Source of the DNA: Congeria kusceri
Lineage: Eukaryota > Mollusca > Bivalvia > Myida > Dreissenidae
Direction: 5' to 3'
DNA: 64,000 nucleotides
NCBI GenBank assembly: GCA_027627225.1
Contig: CM051029.1
Span: forward strand, 8,347,426 to 8,411,425
Of the stretch, positions 23,014-38,000 are shown piece by piece. How positions within the stretch are numbered: position 1 is the stretch's first letter; every line of letters begins with the position of its first letter. A model generated the notes under the pieces. The model saw only the letters and a program-made list of their open reading frames with translations, did no database searches and was not told the origin of the DNA. Position numbers and translations under genes: made by a program.

Positions 23014-26000
23014 TTATCCAATACAAAAATAATGAAACCCTAGAGACATCACCAGGACAGAAACGCTTATTAATATCCGCTGGTCATTTACATGAGGCAA
23101 GTGACCTGTTGCCTATACAATACAAGAATAATGAAACCATAGAGACATCATCAGGACACAAACCCTTATTAATATCCGCTAGTCATTTACATGAGGCACG
23201 TGACCTGTTGCCTATACAATACAAGAATAATGAAACCCTAGTGACATCACCGGGAAGAAACCCTTATTAAAATCCGCTGGTCATGTACATGAGGCACGTG
23301 ACCTGTTGCCTATACAATATAAGAATAATGAAACCCTAGAGACTTCACCAGGACAGAAACCCTTATTAATATCCGCTGGTCATTTACATGAGGCAAGTGA
23401 CCTGTTGCCTATACAATACGAGAATAATGAAACCCAAGAGACATCACCAGGACAGAAACCCTTATTAATATCCGCTGGTCATTTACATGAAGCAAGTGAC
23501 CTGTTGCCTATACAATATAAGAATAATGAAACCCTAGAGACATCACCAGGACAGAAACCCTTATTAATATCTGCTGGTCATTTACATGAGGCACGTGACC
23601 TGTTGCCTATACAATACAAGAATAATAAAACCCTAGAGACATCACCAGGACATAAACCCTTATTAATATCCGCTGGTAATTTACATGAGGCAAGTGACCT
23701 GTTGCCTATACAATACAAGAATAATGAAAGCCTAGAGCCATCACCGGGACAGAAAACCTTATTAATATCCGCTGGTCATTTACATGAGGCACGTGACCTG
23801 TTGCCTATACAATACAAGAATAATGAAACCCTAGAGACATCACCAGGACAGAAACCCTTATTAATATCCGCTAGTCATTTACATGAGGCACGTGACCTGT
23901 TGCCTATACAATACAAGAAAAATGAAACCCTAGACACATCACCAGGACAGAAACCCTTATTAATTTTCGCTGGTCATTTACATGAGGCAAGTGACCTGTT
24001 GCCTATACAATACAAGTATGATGAAACCCTAGAGACATTAACAGGACTGAAACCGTTATTAATATCCGCTGGTCATTTACATGATGCAAGTGACCTGTTG
24101 CCTATACAATATAAGAATAATGAAACCCTAGAGACATCACCGGGACAGAAACGCTTATTAATATCAGCTGCTCATTTACATGAGGCAAGTGACCTGTTGT
24201 CCTATACAATACATGAATAATTAAACCCTAGGGACATCACCGGGACAGAAACCCTTATTAATATCCGCTGGTCATTTACGTGAGGCACGTGACCTGTTGC
24301 CTATACAATACAAGAATAATGAAACCCTTGAGACTTCACCGGGACAGAAAAACTTATTAATATCCGCTGGTCATTTACATGAGGCAAGTGACCTGTTGCC
24401 TATACAATACAAGAATAATGAAACCCAAGAGACATCACCGGGAAAGAAACCCTTATTAATATTCGCTGGTCATTTACATGAGGCACGTGACCTTATTGAC
24501 CTGTTGCCTATACAATACAAGAATAATGAAACCCGAGAGACATCAGGACAGAAACCCTTATTGATATCCGCTGGTCATTTACATGAGGCACGTGACATGT
24601 TGCCTATACAAAACAAGAATAATGAAACCCTAGAGACTTCACCAGGACAGAAACCCTTATTAATATCCGCGGGTCATTTACATGAGGTACGTGACCTGTT
24701 GCCTATACAATACAAGAATAATGAAACCCAAGAGACATCACCAGGAAAGAAACCCTTATTAATATCCGCTGGTCATTTACATGAGGCACGTGACCTGTTG
24801 CCTATACAATACAAGAATAATGAAACCCTAGAGACATCACCAGGACAGAAAACATTATTAATATCCGCTGGTCATTTACATGAGGCACGTGACCTGTTGC
24901 CTATACAATACAAGAATAATGAAACCCTAGAGACATCACCAGGACAGAAACCTTTATGAATATCCGCTGGACATTTTCATGAGTCAAGTGACCTGTTGCC
25001 TATACAATACAAGAATAAAGAAACCCTAGGGACATCACCAGGACAGACACCCTTATAAATATCCGCTGGTTTTTTACATGAGGCATGTGACCTGTGCGTA
25101 TACAATACTAGAATAATGAAACCCTAGAGACATCACCGGGACAGAAACCCTTATTAATATCCGCTGGTCATTTACATGAGCAAGTGACCTGTTGCCTGTA
25201 CAATACAAGAATAATGAAATCCTAGAGACATCACCGGGACAGAAACCCTTATTAATATCCGCTGGTCATTTACACGAGGCACGTGACCTGTTGCCTATAC
25301 AATATAAGAATAATGAAACCCTAGAGACATCACCAGGACAGAAACCAATATTAATATACGCTGGTCATTTACATGAGGCAAGTGACCTGTTGCATATACA
25401 ATATAAGAATAATGAAACTCTAGAGACATCACCAGGACAGAAAACCTTATTAATATCCGGTGGTCATTTACATGAGGCACGTGACCTGTTGCCTATACAA
25501 TACAAGAATAATGATACCCTAGAGACATCAGAACAGAAACCCTTATTAATCTTCGCAGGTCAATTACATGAGGCACGTGACCTGTTGCCTGTACAATACA
25601 AGAATAAAGAAACAATAGAGACATCACCAGGACAGAAAACCTTATTAATATCTGCTGGTCATTTACATGAGGCACGTGACCTGTTGCCTATACAATACAA
25701 GAATAATGAAACCCTAGAGACATCACCGGGACAGAAAACCTTATTAATATCCGCTGGTCATTTACATGAGCAAGTGACCTGTTGCCTATACAATACAAGA
25801 ATAATGAAACCCTAGAGACATCACCGGGACAGAAGACCCTTATTAATATCCGCTGGTCATTTACATGAGGCTCGTAACCTGTTGCCTATACAATATAAGA
25901 ATAATGGAACCCTAGAGTCTTCACAGGGACAGAAACCCTTATTAATATCCGCTGGTCATTTACATGAGGCACGTGACCTGTTGCCTATACAATACTAGAA

Positions 26001-29000
26001 TAATGAAACCCTAGGGACATCACCAGGACAGAAACCCTTATTAATATCCGCTGGTCATTTACATGAGGCAAGTGACCTGTTGCCTATACAATATAAGAAT
26101 AATGAAACCACAGAGACATCACCCGGACAGAAACCCTTATTAATATCCGCTGATCATTTACATGAGGCAAGTGACCTGTTGCACATTCAATATAAGAATA
26201 ATGAAACCCTAGAGACATCAATAGGACAGAAACCCTTATTAATATCCGCTGGTCATTTACATGAAGCACGTGACCTGTTGGCTATACAATACATGAATAA
26301 TGAAACCCTAGTGACATCACCAGGACAGAAACCTTTATTAATATCCGCTGGTCATTTACATGAGGAAAGTGACCTGTTGCATATACTATACAAGAATAAT
26401 GAAACCCTAGTGCCATCACCGGGACAGAAACCCTTATTAATATCCGCTGGTCATTTGCATGAGGCACGTGACATGTTGCCTATACAATACAAGAATAATG
26501 AAACCCTAGAGACATCACCGGGACAGAAACCCTTATTAATATCCGCTGGTCATTTACATGAGGCACGTGACATGTTTGACCTGTTGCCTATACCATACAA
26601 GAATAATGTAACCCGAGATACATCAGGACAGAAACCCTTATTAATATCCGCTGGTCATTTACATGAGGCACGTGACCTGTTGCCTATACAATACAAGAAT
26701 AATGAAACCCTAGACACATCACCGGGACAGAAACCCTTATTAATATCCGCTGGTCATTTACATGAGGCACGTGAACGGTTGCCTTTACAATACAAGAATA
26801 ATGAAAACCTAGAGACATCAACGGGACAGAAACCCTTATTAATATCCTCTGGTCATGTACCTGAGGCACGTGACCTGTTTCCTATACAGTATAAGAATAA
26901 TGAAACCCTAGAGACATCACCAGGACAAAAACTCTTATTAATATCCGCTGGTCATTTACATGAGGGACGTGACTTTTTGCCTTCACATTAAAAGAATAAT
27001 GAAACCCTAGAGACATCACCGTGACAGAAACCCTTATTAATATCCGCTGGTAATTTACATGATGCACGTGACCTGTTTGACCTGTTGCCTATACAATACA
27101 AGAATAATGAAACCCTAGAGACATCAGGACAGAAACCCTTATTAATATCCGCTGGTCATTTACATGAGGCACGTGACCTGTTCCCTATACAATACAAGAA
27201 TAATGAAACCCTAGAGACATCACCAGGACTGAAACCCTTATTAATATCCGCTGGTCATTTACATGAGGCACGTGGCCTGTTGCCTATAGAATGCAAGAAT
27301 AATGAAACCCTAGAGACATCACCTGGACAGAAACCCTTATTAATATCCGCTGGTCATTTACATGAGTCAAGTGACCTGTTGCCTATACAATACAAGAATA
27401 ATGAAACCCTAGAGATAACAACAGGACAGAAAACCTTATTAATATCCACCGGTCATTTACATGAGGCACGTGACCTGCTGCCTATACAATACAAGAATAA
27501 TCAAACCCTATTGACATCACCAGGACAGAAACCTTTATTAATATCCGCTGGTCATTCACATGAGGCACGTGACCTGTTGACTATACAATACAAGAATATT
27601 GAAACCCTAGAGACAACACCAGGGCAGAAACCCTTATTAATATCCGCCGGTTATTTACATGAGGCAAGTGACCTGTTGCCTATACAATACAAGAATGATG
27701 AAACCATAGGGACATCACCAGGACAGAAACCCTTATTAGTAAACGCTGGTCATTTACATGAGGCAAGTGACCTGTTGCATATACAATATAAGAATAATGA
27801 AACCCTAGAGACATCACAGGGACAGAAAAACTTATTAATATCCGCTTGTCATTTACATCAGGCACGTGACCTGTTTGACCTGTTGCCTATACAATACAAG
27901 AATAATGAAACCCTAGAGACATCACCGGGACAGAAACCCGTATTAATATCCGCTGGTCATTTACATGATGCACGTGACCTGTTTGACCTGTTGCCTATAC
28001 AATACAAGAATAATGAAAACCTAGAGACTTCAGGACAGAAACCCTTATTAATATCCGCTGGTCATTTACATGAGGCACGTGACCTGTTGCCTATACAATA
28101 CAAGAATAATGAAACCATAGAGACATCACCAGGACAGAAATCCTTATTAATATCCGCTGGTCATTTACATGAGGCACGTGACCTGTTGCCTATGCAAAGC
28201 AAGAATTATGAAACCCTAGAGACATAACCGGGACAGAAACCCTTATTAATATGCGCTGGTCATTTACATGAGGCACGTGACCTGATGATTATACAATACA
28301 AGAATAATGAAACCCGAGAGACATCACCGGGACAGAAACCCTTGTTAATATCCGCTGGTCATTTACATGAAGCACGTGACCTGTTGCCTATACAATATAA
28401 GAATAATGAAACCCTAGAGACTTCACCGGGACAGAAACCCGTATTAATATCCCCTGGTCAATTACATGTGGCAAGTGACCTATTGCCTATACAATACAAG
28501 AATAATGAATCACTAGTGACATCACCGGGACAGAAACCCTTATTAATATCCGCTGGTCATTTACATGAGGCACGTGACCTGTTGCCTTTACAATACAAGA
28601 AGAATGAAACCCTAGAGACATCACCAGGACAGAAACCCTTATTAATATCCGCTGGTCATATAACATGTGGCAAGTGACATGCTGCCTATACAATACAAGA
28701 GTAATGAAACCACAGAGACATCACCGTGTCAGAAACCCTTATTAATATCCGCTTTTTATTTACAGGATGCACGTGACCTGTTTGACCTGTTGCCTATACA
28801 ATGCAAGAATAATGAAACCCTAGAGACATCAGGACAGAAACCCTTATTGATATCCGCTGGTCATTTACATGAGGCACGTGACCTGTTGCCTATACAATAC
28901 AAGAATAATGAAACCCTAGAGACATCAGGATAGAAACCCTTATTAATATCCGCTGGTCAATTACACGAGGCACGTGACCTGTTGCCTAAACAATACAAGA

Positions 29001-32000
29001 ATAATGAAACCCTAGAGACATCACCAGGACAGAAACGCTTATCAATATCCGCTGGTCATATACATGAGGCACGTGACCTGTTGCCTATACAATTCAAGAA
29101 TAATGAAACCCTAGAGACATCACCAGGACAGAAACCCTTATTAATATCTGCTGGTCATTTACATGAGGCACGTGACATGTTGCCTATACAATACAAGAAT
29201 AATGAAACCCATGAGACATCATCGGGAAGAAACCCTTATTAATATCCGCTGGTCATTTACAAGAGGCACGTGACCTGTTGCCTATACAATATAAGAATAA
29301 TGAAACCCAAGAGACTTCACCAGGATAGAAACCCTTATTAATATCCGCTGGTCATTTACATGAGGAAATTGACCTGTTGCCTATACAATACGAGAATAAT
29401 GAAACCCTAGAGACATCACCAGGACAGAAACCCTTATTAATATCCGCTGGTCATTTACATGAGGCAAATGACCTGTTGCCTATTCAATATAAGAATAATG
29501 AAACCCTAGAGACATCACCAGGACAGAAACCCTTATTAATATCTGTTGGTGATTTACATGAGGCACGTGACCTGTTGCCTATACAATACAAGAATAATGA
29601 AACCCTAGAGACATCACCAGGACAGAAACACTTATTAATATCCGCTGGTCATTTACATGAGGCAAGTGACCTGTTGCATATACAATACAAGAATAATAAA
29701 TGACTAGAGCCACACTGGGACAGAAAAACTTATTAATATCCGCTGGTCATTTACATGAGGTACGTGACCTGTTGCCTATACAATACAAGAATAATGAAAC
29801 CCTAGAGACATCACCAGGACAGAAACCCTTATTAATATCCGCTGGTCATTTACGTGAGGCACGTGACCTGTTGCCTATACAATACAAGAAAAATGAAACC
29901 CTAGAGACATCACCAGGACAGAAAGCCTTATTAATTTCCGCTGGTCATTTACATGAGGCAAGTGACCTGTTGCCTATACAATACAAGAATGATGAAACCC
30001 TAGAGAATTCAACAGGACAGAAACCGTTATTAATATCCGCTGGTCATTTACCTGAGGCAAGTGACCTGTTGCCTATTCAATATAAGAATAATGAAACCCT
30101 AGAGACATAACCGGGACAGAAACCCTTATTAATATCCGCTGTTCATTTATATGAGGCAAGTGACCTGTTGTCATGTACAATGCAAGAATAATTAAACCCT
30201 AGGAACATCACCAGGACAGAAACCCTTATTAATATCCGCTGGTTATTTACGTGAGGCACGTGACCTGTTGCCTATACAATACAAGAATAATGAAACCCTT
30301 GAGACTTCACCGGGACAGAAAAACTTATTAATATCCGCTGGTCATTTACATGAGGCTAATGACCTGTTGCCTATACTATACAAAAATAATGAAACCCTAG
30401 AGACATCACCGGGAAAGAAACCCTTATTAATATCCGCTGGTCGTTTACATGAGGCACGTGACCTTATTGACCTGTTGCCTATACAATACAAGAATAATGA
30501 AACCCGAGAGACATCAGAACAGAAACCCTTATTAATATCCGCTGGTCATTTACATGAGGCACGTGACCTGTTGCCTATACAATACAAGAATAATGAAACC
30601 CTAGAGACATCACTGGGACAGAAAACCTTATTGATATCCGCTGGTCATTTACATGAGGCACGTGACCTGTTGCCTATACAATACAAGAATAATGAAACCC
30701 TAGAGACATCACCAGGACAGAAACCTTTATTAATATCCGCTGGACATTTTCATGAGGCAAGTGACCTGTTGCCTATACAATACAAGAATAAAGAAACCCT
30801 AGGCACATCACCAGGAAAGAGACCCTTATTAATATCCGCAGGTTTTTTACATGAGGCACGTGACCTGTGCGTATACAATACAAGAATATTGAAACCCTAG
30901 AGACATCACCGTGACAGGAACCCTTATTTATATCCGCTGGTCATTTACATGTGGCACGTGACCTGTTGCCTATACAATATAAGAATAATGAAACCCTAGA
31001 GACTACACCGGGACAGAAACCCTTATTAATATCCGCTGGTCATTTACATGAGGCAAGTGACCTGTTGCCTATACAATACAAGAATAATGAAATCCTAGAG
31101 ACTTCACCTGGACAGAAAAAATTATTAATATCCGCTGGTCATTTACACGAGGCACGTGACCTGTTGCCTGTACAATATGAGAATAATGAAACCCTAGAGA
31201 TATCACCAGGACAGAAACCCTTATTAATATACGCTGGTCATTTACATGAGGCAAGTGACCTGTTGCATATACAATATAAGAATAATGAAACTCTAGATAC
31301 ATCACCAGGACAGAAACCCTTTTTAATATCCGCTGGTCATTTACTTGAGGCACGTGGCCTGTTGCCTATACAATACAAGAATAAAGAAATCCTAGAGACA
31401 TCACCAGGACTGAAACCCTTATTAATATCCGCTGGTCATTTACATGAGGCAAGTGCCCTGTTGCCTATACAATACAAGAATACTGAAACCGTAGAGACAT
31501 CACCGGGACAGAAACCCTTATTAATATCCGCTGGTCATTTACATCAGGCAAGTGACCTGTTGCCTATACAATACAAGAATAATGAAACCCTAGAGACATC
31601 GCCGGGACAGAAAACCTTATTAATATCCGGTGGTCATTTACATGAGGCACGTGACCTGTTGCCTATACAATACAAGAATAATGAAACCCTAGAGACATCA
31701 GGACAGAAACCCTTATTAATCTTAGCAGGTCAATTACATAAGGTACGCGACCTGTTGCCTGTACAATACAAGAATAATGAAACAATAGAGACATCACCAG
31801 GACAGAAACCCTTATTAATATCCGCTGGTCATTTACATGAGGCACGTGAACTGTTGCCTATTCAATACAAGAATAATGAAACCCTAGAGACATCACCGGG
31901 ACAGAAAACCTTATTAATATTCGCTGGTCATTTTCATGAGGCAAGTGACCTGTTGCCTATACAATACAAGAATAATGAAACCCTAGAGACATCACCGGGA

Positions 32001-35000
32001 CAGAAGACTTTATTAATATCCGCTGGTCATTAACATGAGGCTCGTGACCTGTTGCCTATACAATATAAGAATAATGGAACCCTGGAGACTTCACCGGGAC
32101 AGAAACACTTATTAATATCCGCTGGTCATTTACATGAGGCAAGTGACCTGTTGCCTATACAATACAAGAATAATGAAACCCTAGAGACATCACCGGGACA
32201 GAAACCCTTATTAATATCCGCTGGTCCTTTACACGAGGCAAGTGACGTGTTGCCTATACAATATAAGAATAATGAAACCACAGAGACATCACCGGGACAG
32301 AAACCCTTATTAATATCCGCTGGTCATTTACATGAGGCAAGTGACCTGTTGCATATACAATATAAGAATAATGAAACCCTAGAGACATCACCAGGACAGA
32401 AAACCTTATTAATATCAGCTGGTCATTTACATGAAGCACGTGACCTGTTGCCTATACAATACAAGAATAATGAAACCCTAGTGACATCACCAGGACAGAA
32501 ACCTTTATTAATATCCGCTGGTCTTTTACATTAGGAAAGTGACCTGTTTCCTATACTATACAAGAATAATGAAACCCTAGTGCCATCACCGGGACAGAAA
32601 CCCTTATTAATGTCCGCTGGTCATTTACATGAGGCACGTGACCTGTTGCCTATACAATACAAGAATAATGAAACCCTAGAGACATCACCGGGACATAAAC
32701 CCTTATTAATATCCGCTGGTCATTTACATGAGGCAAGTGACCTGTTGCCTATACAATACAAGAATAACGAAACCCGAGCGACATCAACGGGACAGAAACC
32801 CTTATTAATATCCGCTGGTCATTTACATGAGGCACGTGACCTGTTTGACCTGTTGCCTATACCATACAAGAATAATGAAACCCTAGAGACATCAGGACAG
32901 AAACCCTTATTAATATCCGCTGGTCGTTTACATGAGGCACGTGACCTGTTGCCTATACAATACAAGAATAATTAAAATCTAGAGACATCACCAGGACAGA
33001 AACCCTTATTAATATCCGCTGGTCATTTACATGAGGCCCGTGAACTGTTGCCTATACAATACAAGAATAATGAAACCCTAGAGACATCACCGGGACAGAA
33101 ACCCTTATTAATATCCGCTGGTCATTTACACGAGGCACGTGAACTGTTGCCTTTACAATACAAGAATAATGAAACCCTAGAGACATCAACGGGAAAGAAA
33201 CCCTTATTAATATCCTCTGGTCATTTACCTGAGGCACGTGACCTGTTTCCTATACAGTATAAGAATAATGAAACCCTAGAGACATCACCAGGACAAAAAC
33301 CCTTATTAATATCCGCTGGTCATTTACATGAGGCACGTGACATTTTGCCTTTACAATAAAAGAATAATGAAACCCTAGAGACATCACCGGGACAGAAACC
33401 CTTATTAATATCCGCAGGTCATTTACCTGTGGCAAGTGACCTGTTGCCTATACAATACAAGAATAATGAAACGCTAGAGACATCACCGTGACAGAAACCC
33501 TTATTAATATCCGCTGGTCATTTACATGATGCACGTGACCTGTTTGACCTGTTGCCTATACAATACAGGAATAATGAAACCCTAGAGACATCAGGACAGA
33601 AACCCTTATTAACATCCGCTGGTCATTTACATGAGGCACGTGACCTGTTGCATATACAATACAAGAATAATGAAACCCTAGAGACATCACCAGGACTGAA
33701 ACCCTTATTAATATCCGCTGGTCATTTACATGAGGCACGTGACCTGTTGCCTATGCAATGCAAGAATAATGAAACCCTAGAGACATCACCGGGGCAGAAA
33801 CCCTTATTAATATCCGCTATTCATTTACATGAGGCAAGTGACCTGTTGCCTATACAATACAAGAATAATGAAACCCTAGAGATAACAACAGGACAGAAAA
33901 CCATATTAATATCCACCGGTCATTTACATGAGGCACGTGACCTGCTGCCTATTCAATACAAGAATAATCAAACCCTATAGACATCACCAGGACAGAAACA
34001 CTTATTAATATCCGCTGGTCATTCACATGAGGCACGTGACCTGTTGCCTATACAATACAAGAATATTGAAACACTAGAGACAACACCAGGGCAGAAACCC
34101 TTATTAATATCCGCTGGTTATTTACATGAGGCAAGTGACCTGTTGCCAATACAATACAAGAATGATGAAACCCTAGAGACATCACCAGGACAGAAACCCT
34201 TATTAGTAAACGCTGGTCATTTACATGAGGCAAGTGACCTGTTGCCTATTCAATATAAGAATAATGAAACCATAGAGACATCACAGGGACAGAAACACTT
34301 ATTAATATACGCTGGTCATTTACATGAGGCACGTGTCCATTTTGACCTGTTGCCTATACAATACAAGAATAATGAAACCCTAGAGACATCACCGGGACAG
34401 AAACCCGTATTAATATCCGCTGGTCATTTACATGATGCACGTGACCTGTTTGACCTGTTGCCTATATAATACAAGAACAATGAAATCCTAGATACTTCAG
34501 GACAGAAACCCTTATTAATATCCGCTGGTCATTTACATGAGGCACGTGACCTGTTGCCTATACAATACAAGAATAATGAAACCATAGAGACATCACCAGG
34601 ACAGAAATCCTTATTAATATCCGCTGGTCATTTACATGAGGCACGTGACCTGTTGCCTATGCAAAACAAGAATTGTGAAACCCTAGAGACATAACCGGGA
34701 CAGAAACCCTTATTAATATCCGCTGGTCATTTACATGAGGCACGTGACCTGATGACTATACAATACAAGAATAATGAAACCCGAGAGACATCACCAGGAC
34801 AGAAACCCTTATTAATATCCGCTGGTCATTTACATGAAGCACGTGACCTGTTGCGTATACAATATAAGAATAATGAAACCCTAGAGACTCCACCGGGACA
34901 GAAACCCGTATTAATATCCAGTCGTCATTTACATGAGGCAAGTGACCAGTTGCCTATACAATACAAGAATAATGAAACCCTAGTGACATCACCGGGACAG

Positions 35001-36544
35001 AAACCCTTATTAATATCCGCTGGTCATTTACATGAGGCACGTGACCTGTTGCCTTTACAATACAAGAATAATCAAACCCTAGAGACATCACCGGGACAGA
35101 AACCCTTATTAATATCCGCTGGTCATTTACATGTTGCAAGTGACATGTTGCCTATACAATACAAGAATAATGAAACCCTAGAGACATCACCGTGACAGAT
35201 ACCCTTATTAATATCCGCTGGTTATTTACTTGATGCACGTGACCTGTTTGACCTGTTGCCTATACAATAAAAGAATAACGAAACCCTAGAGACATCAGGA
35301 CAGAAACCCTTATTAATATCCGCTGGTCATTTACATGAGGCACGTGACCTGTTGCCTATACAATACAAGTATAATGAAACCCTAGAGACATCACCAGGAC
35401 TGAATCCCTAATTAATATCCGCTGGTCATTTACATGAGGCACGTGACCTGTTGCCTATACAATGCAAGAATAATGAAACCCTAGAGACATCACCAGGACA
35501 GAAACCCATATTAATATCCGCTGGTCATTTACATGAGGCAAGTGACCGGTTGCCTATACAATATAAGAATAATGAAACCCTAGAGACATCACCGGGACAG
35601 AAACCCTTATTAATATCCGCTGGTCATTTACATGATGCAAGTGACCTGTTGCCTATACAATACAAGAATAATGAAACCCTAGAGATATCATCAGAGCAGT
35701 AAACCTTATTAATATCCACCGGTCATTTACATGAGGCACGTGACCTGCTGCCTATACAATACAAGAATAATGAAACCCTATAGACATCACCAGGACAGAA
35801 ACCCTTATTAATATCCGCTGGTCATTTACATGAGGCACGTGACCTGTTGCCTATACAATACAAGAATAATGAAACCCTAGAGACATCACCAGGACAGAAA
35901 CTCTTATTAGTAAACGCTGGTCATTTACATGAGGCAAGTGACCTGTTGCCTATACAATACAAGAATAATGAAACACTAGAGACATCACCGGGACAGAAAC
36001 CCTGATTAATATCCGCTGGTCATTTACATGAGGCAAGTGACCTGTTGCCTATACAATACAAGAATAATGAAACCCTAGAGACATCACCGGGACAGAAACC
36101 CTTATTAATATCCGCTGGTCATTTACATGAGGCAAGTGACATGTTGCCTATAAAATACAAGAATAATGAAACCCTAGCATCACCGGGACAGAAACCCGTA
36201 TTAATATCCGCGGGTCATTTACATGAGGCACGTGACCTGTTTGACCTGTTGCCTATACAATACAAGAATAATGAAACCCTAGAGACATCACCAGGACATA
36301 AACCCTTATTAATATCCGCTGGTCATTTACATGAGGCACGTGACCTGTTGCATATACAATTCAAGAATAATGAAACCCTAGAGACATCACCAGGACTGAA
36401 ACCCTTATTAATATCCGCTGGTCATTTACATGAGGCACGTGACCTGTTGCCTATACAATACAAGAATAATGAAACCCTAGAGATATCACCGGGACGGAAA
36501 CCCTTATTAATATCCGATGGTCATTTACATGAGTCACGTGACCT
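23014..36544 (+). repeat. Older, diverged higher-order blocks of the 99-bp array
   Basis: Rare monomer variants recur in the same order about 5,971 bases apart (for example 23406 and 29377, 24297 and 30268). Further along they recur about 6,467 apart (27085 and 33552, 28285 and 34752). So the left half consists of two block copies of about 6.0-6.5 kb that differ by point changes and by gain or loss of whole monomers. Confidence 0.75.
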
Positions 36545-38000
36545 TTTGCCTATACAATACATGAATAATGAAACCCTAGAGACATCACCGGGACAGAAAC
36601 CCTTATTAATATCCGCTAGTCATTTACATGAGGCACGTGACCTGTTTCCAATACAATATAAGAATAATGAAAGCCTAGAGACATCACCAGGACAGAAAAC
36701 CTTATTAATATCCGCTGGTCATTTACATGAGGCACGTGACCTGTTGCCTATACAATACAAGAATAATGAAACCCGAGAGACATCACCGGGACAGAAACCC
36801 TTATTAATATCCGCTGGTCTTTTACATGAGGCAAGTGACCTGTTGCATATACAATACAAGAATAATGAAACCCTACAGACATCACCGGGACTGAAACCCG
36901 TATTAATATCCGCTGGTCATTTACATAATGCACGTGACCTGCTTGACCTGTTGCCTATACAATACAAGAATAATGAAAACCTAGAGACTTCAGGACTGAA
37001 ACCCATATTAATATCCGCTGGTCATTTACATGAGGCACGTGACCTGTTGCCTATACAATACATGAATAATGAAACCCTAGAGACATCACCAGGGCAGAAA
37101 TCCTTATTAATATCCGCTGGTCATTTACATGAGGCACGTGACCTGTTGCCTATGCAAAACAAGAATAATGAAACCCTAGAGACATCACCGGGACAGAAAC
37201 CCTTATTAATATCCGCTGGTCATTTACATGAGGCACGTGACCTGATTACTATACAATACAAGAATAATGAAACCCGAGAGACATCACCGGGACAGAAACC
37301 CTTATTAATATCCGCTGGTCATTTACATGAAGCACGAGACCTGTTGCCTGTTCAATATAAGAATAATGAAACCCTAGAGACTTCACCGGGACAGAAACCC
37401 GTATTAATATCCCCTGGTCATTTACATGAGGCAAGTGACCTGTTGCCTATACAATTCAAGAATAATGAAACCCTAGAGACATCACCAGGACAGAAACCCT
37501 TATTAATATCCGCTGGTCATTTACATGAGGCACGTGACCTGTTGCCTATACAATACAAGAATAATGAAACCCTAGAGACATCACCAGGACAGAAAACCTT
37601 ATTAATATCCGCTGGTCATTTACATGAGGCACGTGACCTGTTGCCTATACAATACAAGAATAATGAAACCCTAGAGCCATCACCGGGACAGAAACCCTTA
37701 TTAATATCCGCTGGTCATTTACATGAGGCACGTGACCTGTTGCCTATACAATGGAAGAATAATGTTACCCTAGAGACATCAGCAGGACAGAAACTCTTAT
37801 TAATATCCGCTGGTCATTTACATGAGGCACGTGACCTGTTGCCTATACAATATAAGAATAATGAAACCCTAGAGACATCACCGGGACAGAAACCCTTATT
37901 AATATCCGCTGGTCATTTACATGAGGCACGTGACCTGTTGCCTATACAATATAAGAATAATGAAACCCTAGAGGCATCACCGGGACAGAAACCCTTATAA
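36045..38000 (+). CDS. Open frame of 651 codons inside the array
   Basis: About 20 consecutive monomers without a stop in the array's + frame, closed where CCCTTATTAATATCC has lost a T. It is repeat-derived, with no domain outside the 33-residue motif. Translation is not supported by any start context or splice site. Listed because its length is unusual; most likely it is satellite sequence whose consensus lacks stops. Confidence 0.15.
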   Translation: MPIQYKNNETLETSPGQKPLLISAGHLHEASDMLPIKYKNNETLASPGQKPVLISAGHLHEARDLFDLLPIQYKNNETLETSPGHKPLLISAGHLHEARDLLHIQFKNNETLETSPGLKPLLISAGHLHEARDLLPIQYKNNETLEISPGRKPLLISDGHLHESRDLLPIQYMNNETLETSPGQKPLLISASHLHEARDLFPIQYKNNESLETSPGQKTLLISAGHLHEARDLLPIQYKNNETRETSPGQKPLLISAGLLHEASDLLHIQYKNNETLQTSPGLKPVLISAGHLHNARDLLDLLPIQYKNNENLETSGLKPILISAGHLHEARDLLPIQYMNNETLETSPGQKSLLISAGHLHEARDLLPMQNKNNETLETSPGQKPLLISAGHLHEARDLITIQYKNNETRETSPGQKPLLISAGHLHEARDLLPVQYKNNETLETSPGQKPVLISPGHLHEASDLLPIQFKNNETLETSPGQKPLLISAGHLHEARDLLPIQYKNNETLETSPGQKTLLISAGHLHEARDLLPIQYKNNETLEPSPGQKPLLISAGHLHEARDLLPIQWKNNVTLETSAGQKLLLISAGHLHEARDLLPIQYKNNETLETSPGQKPLLISAGHLHEARDLLPIQYKNNETLEASPGQKPL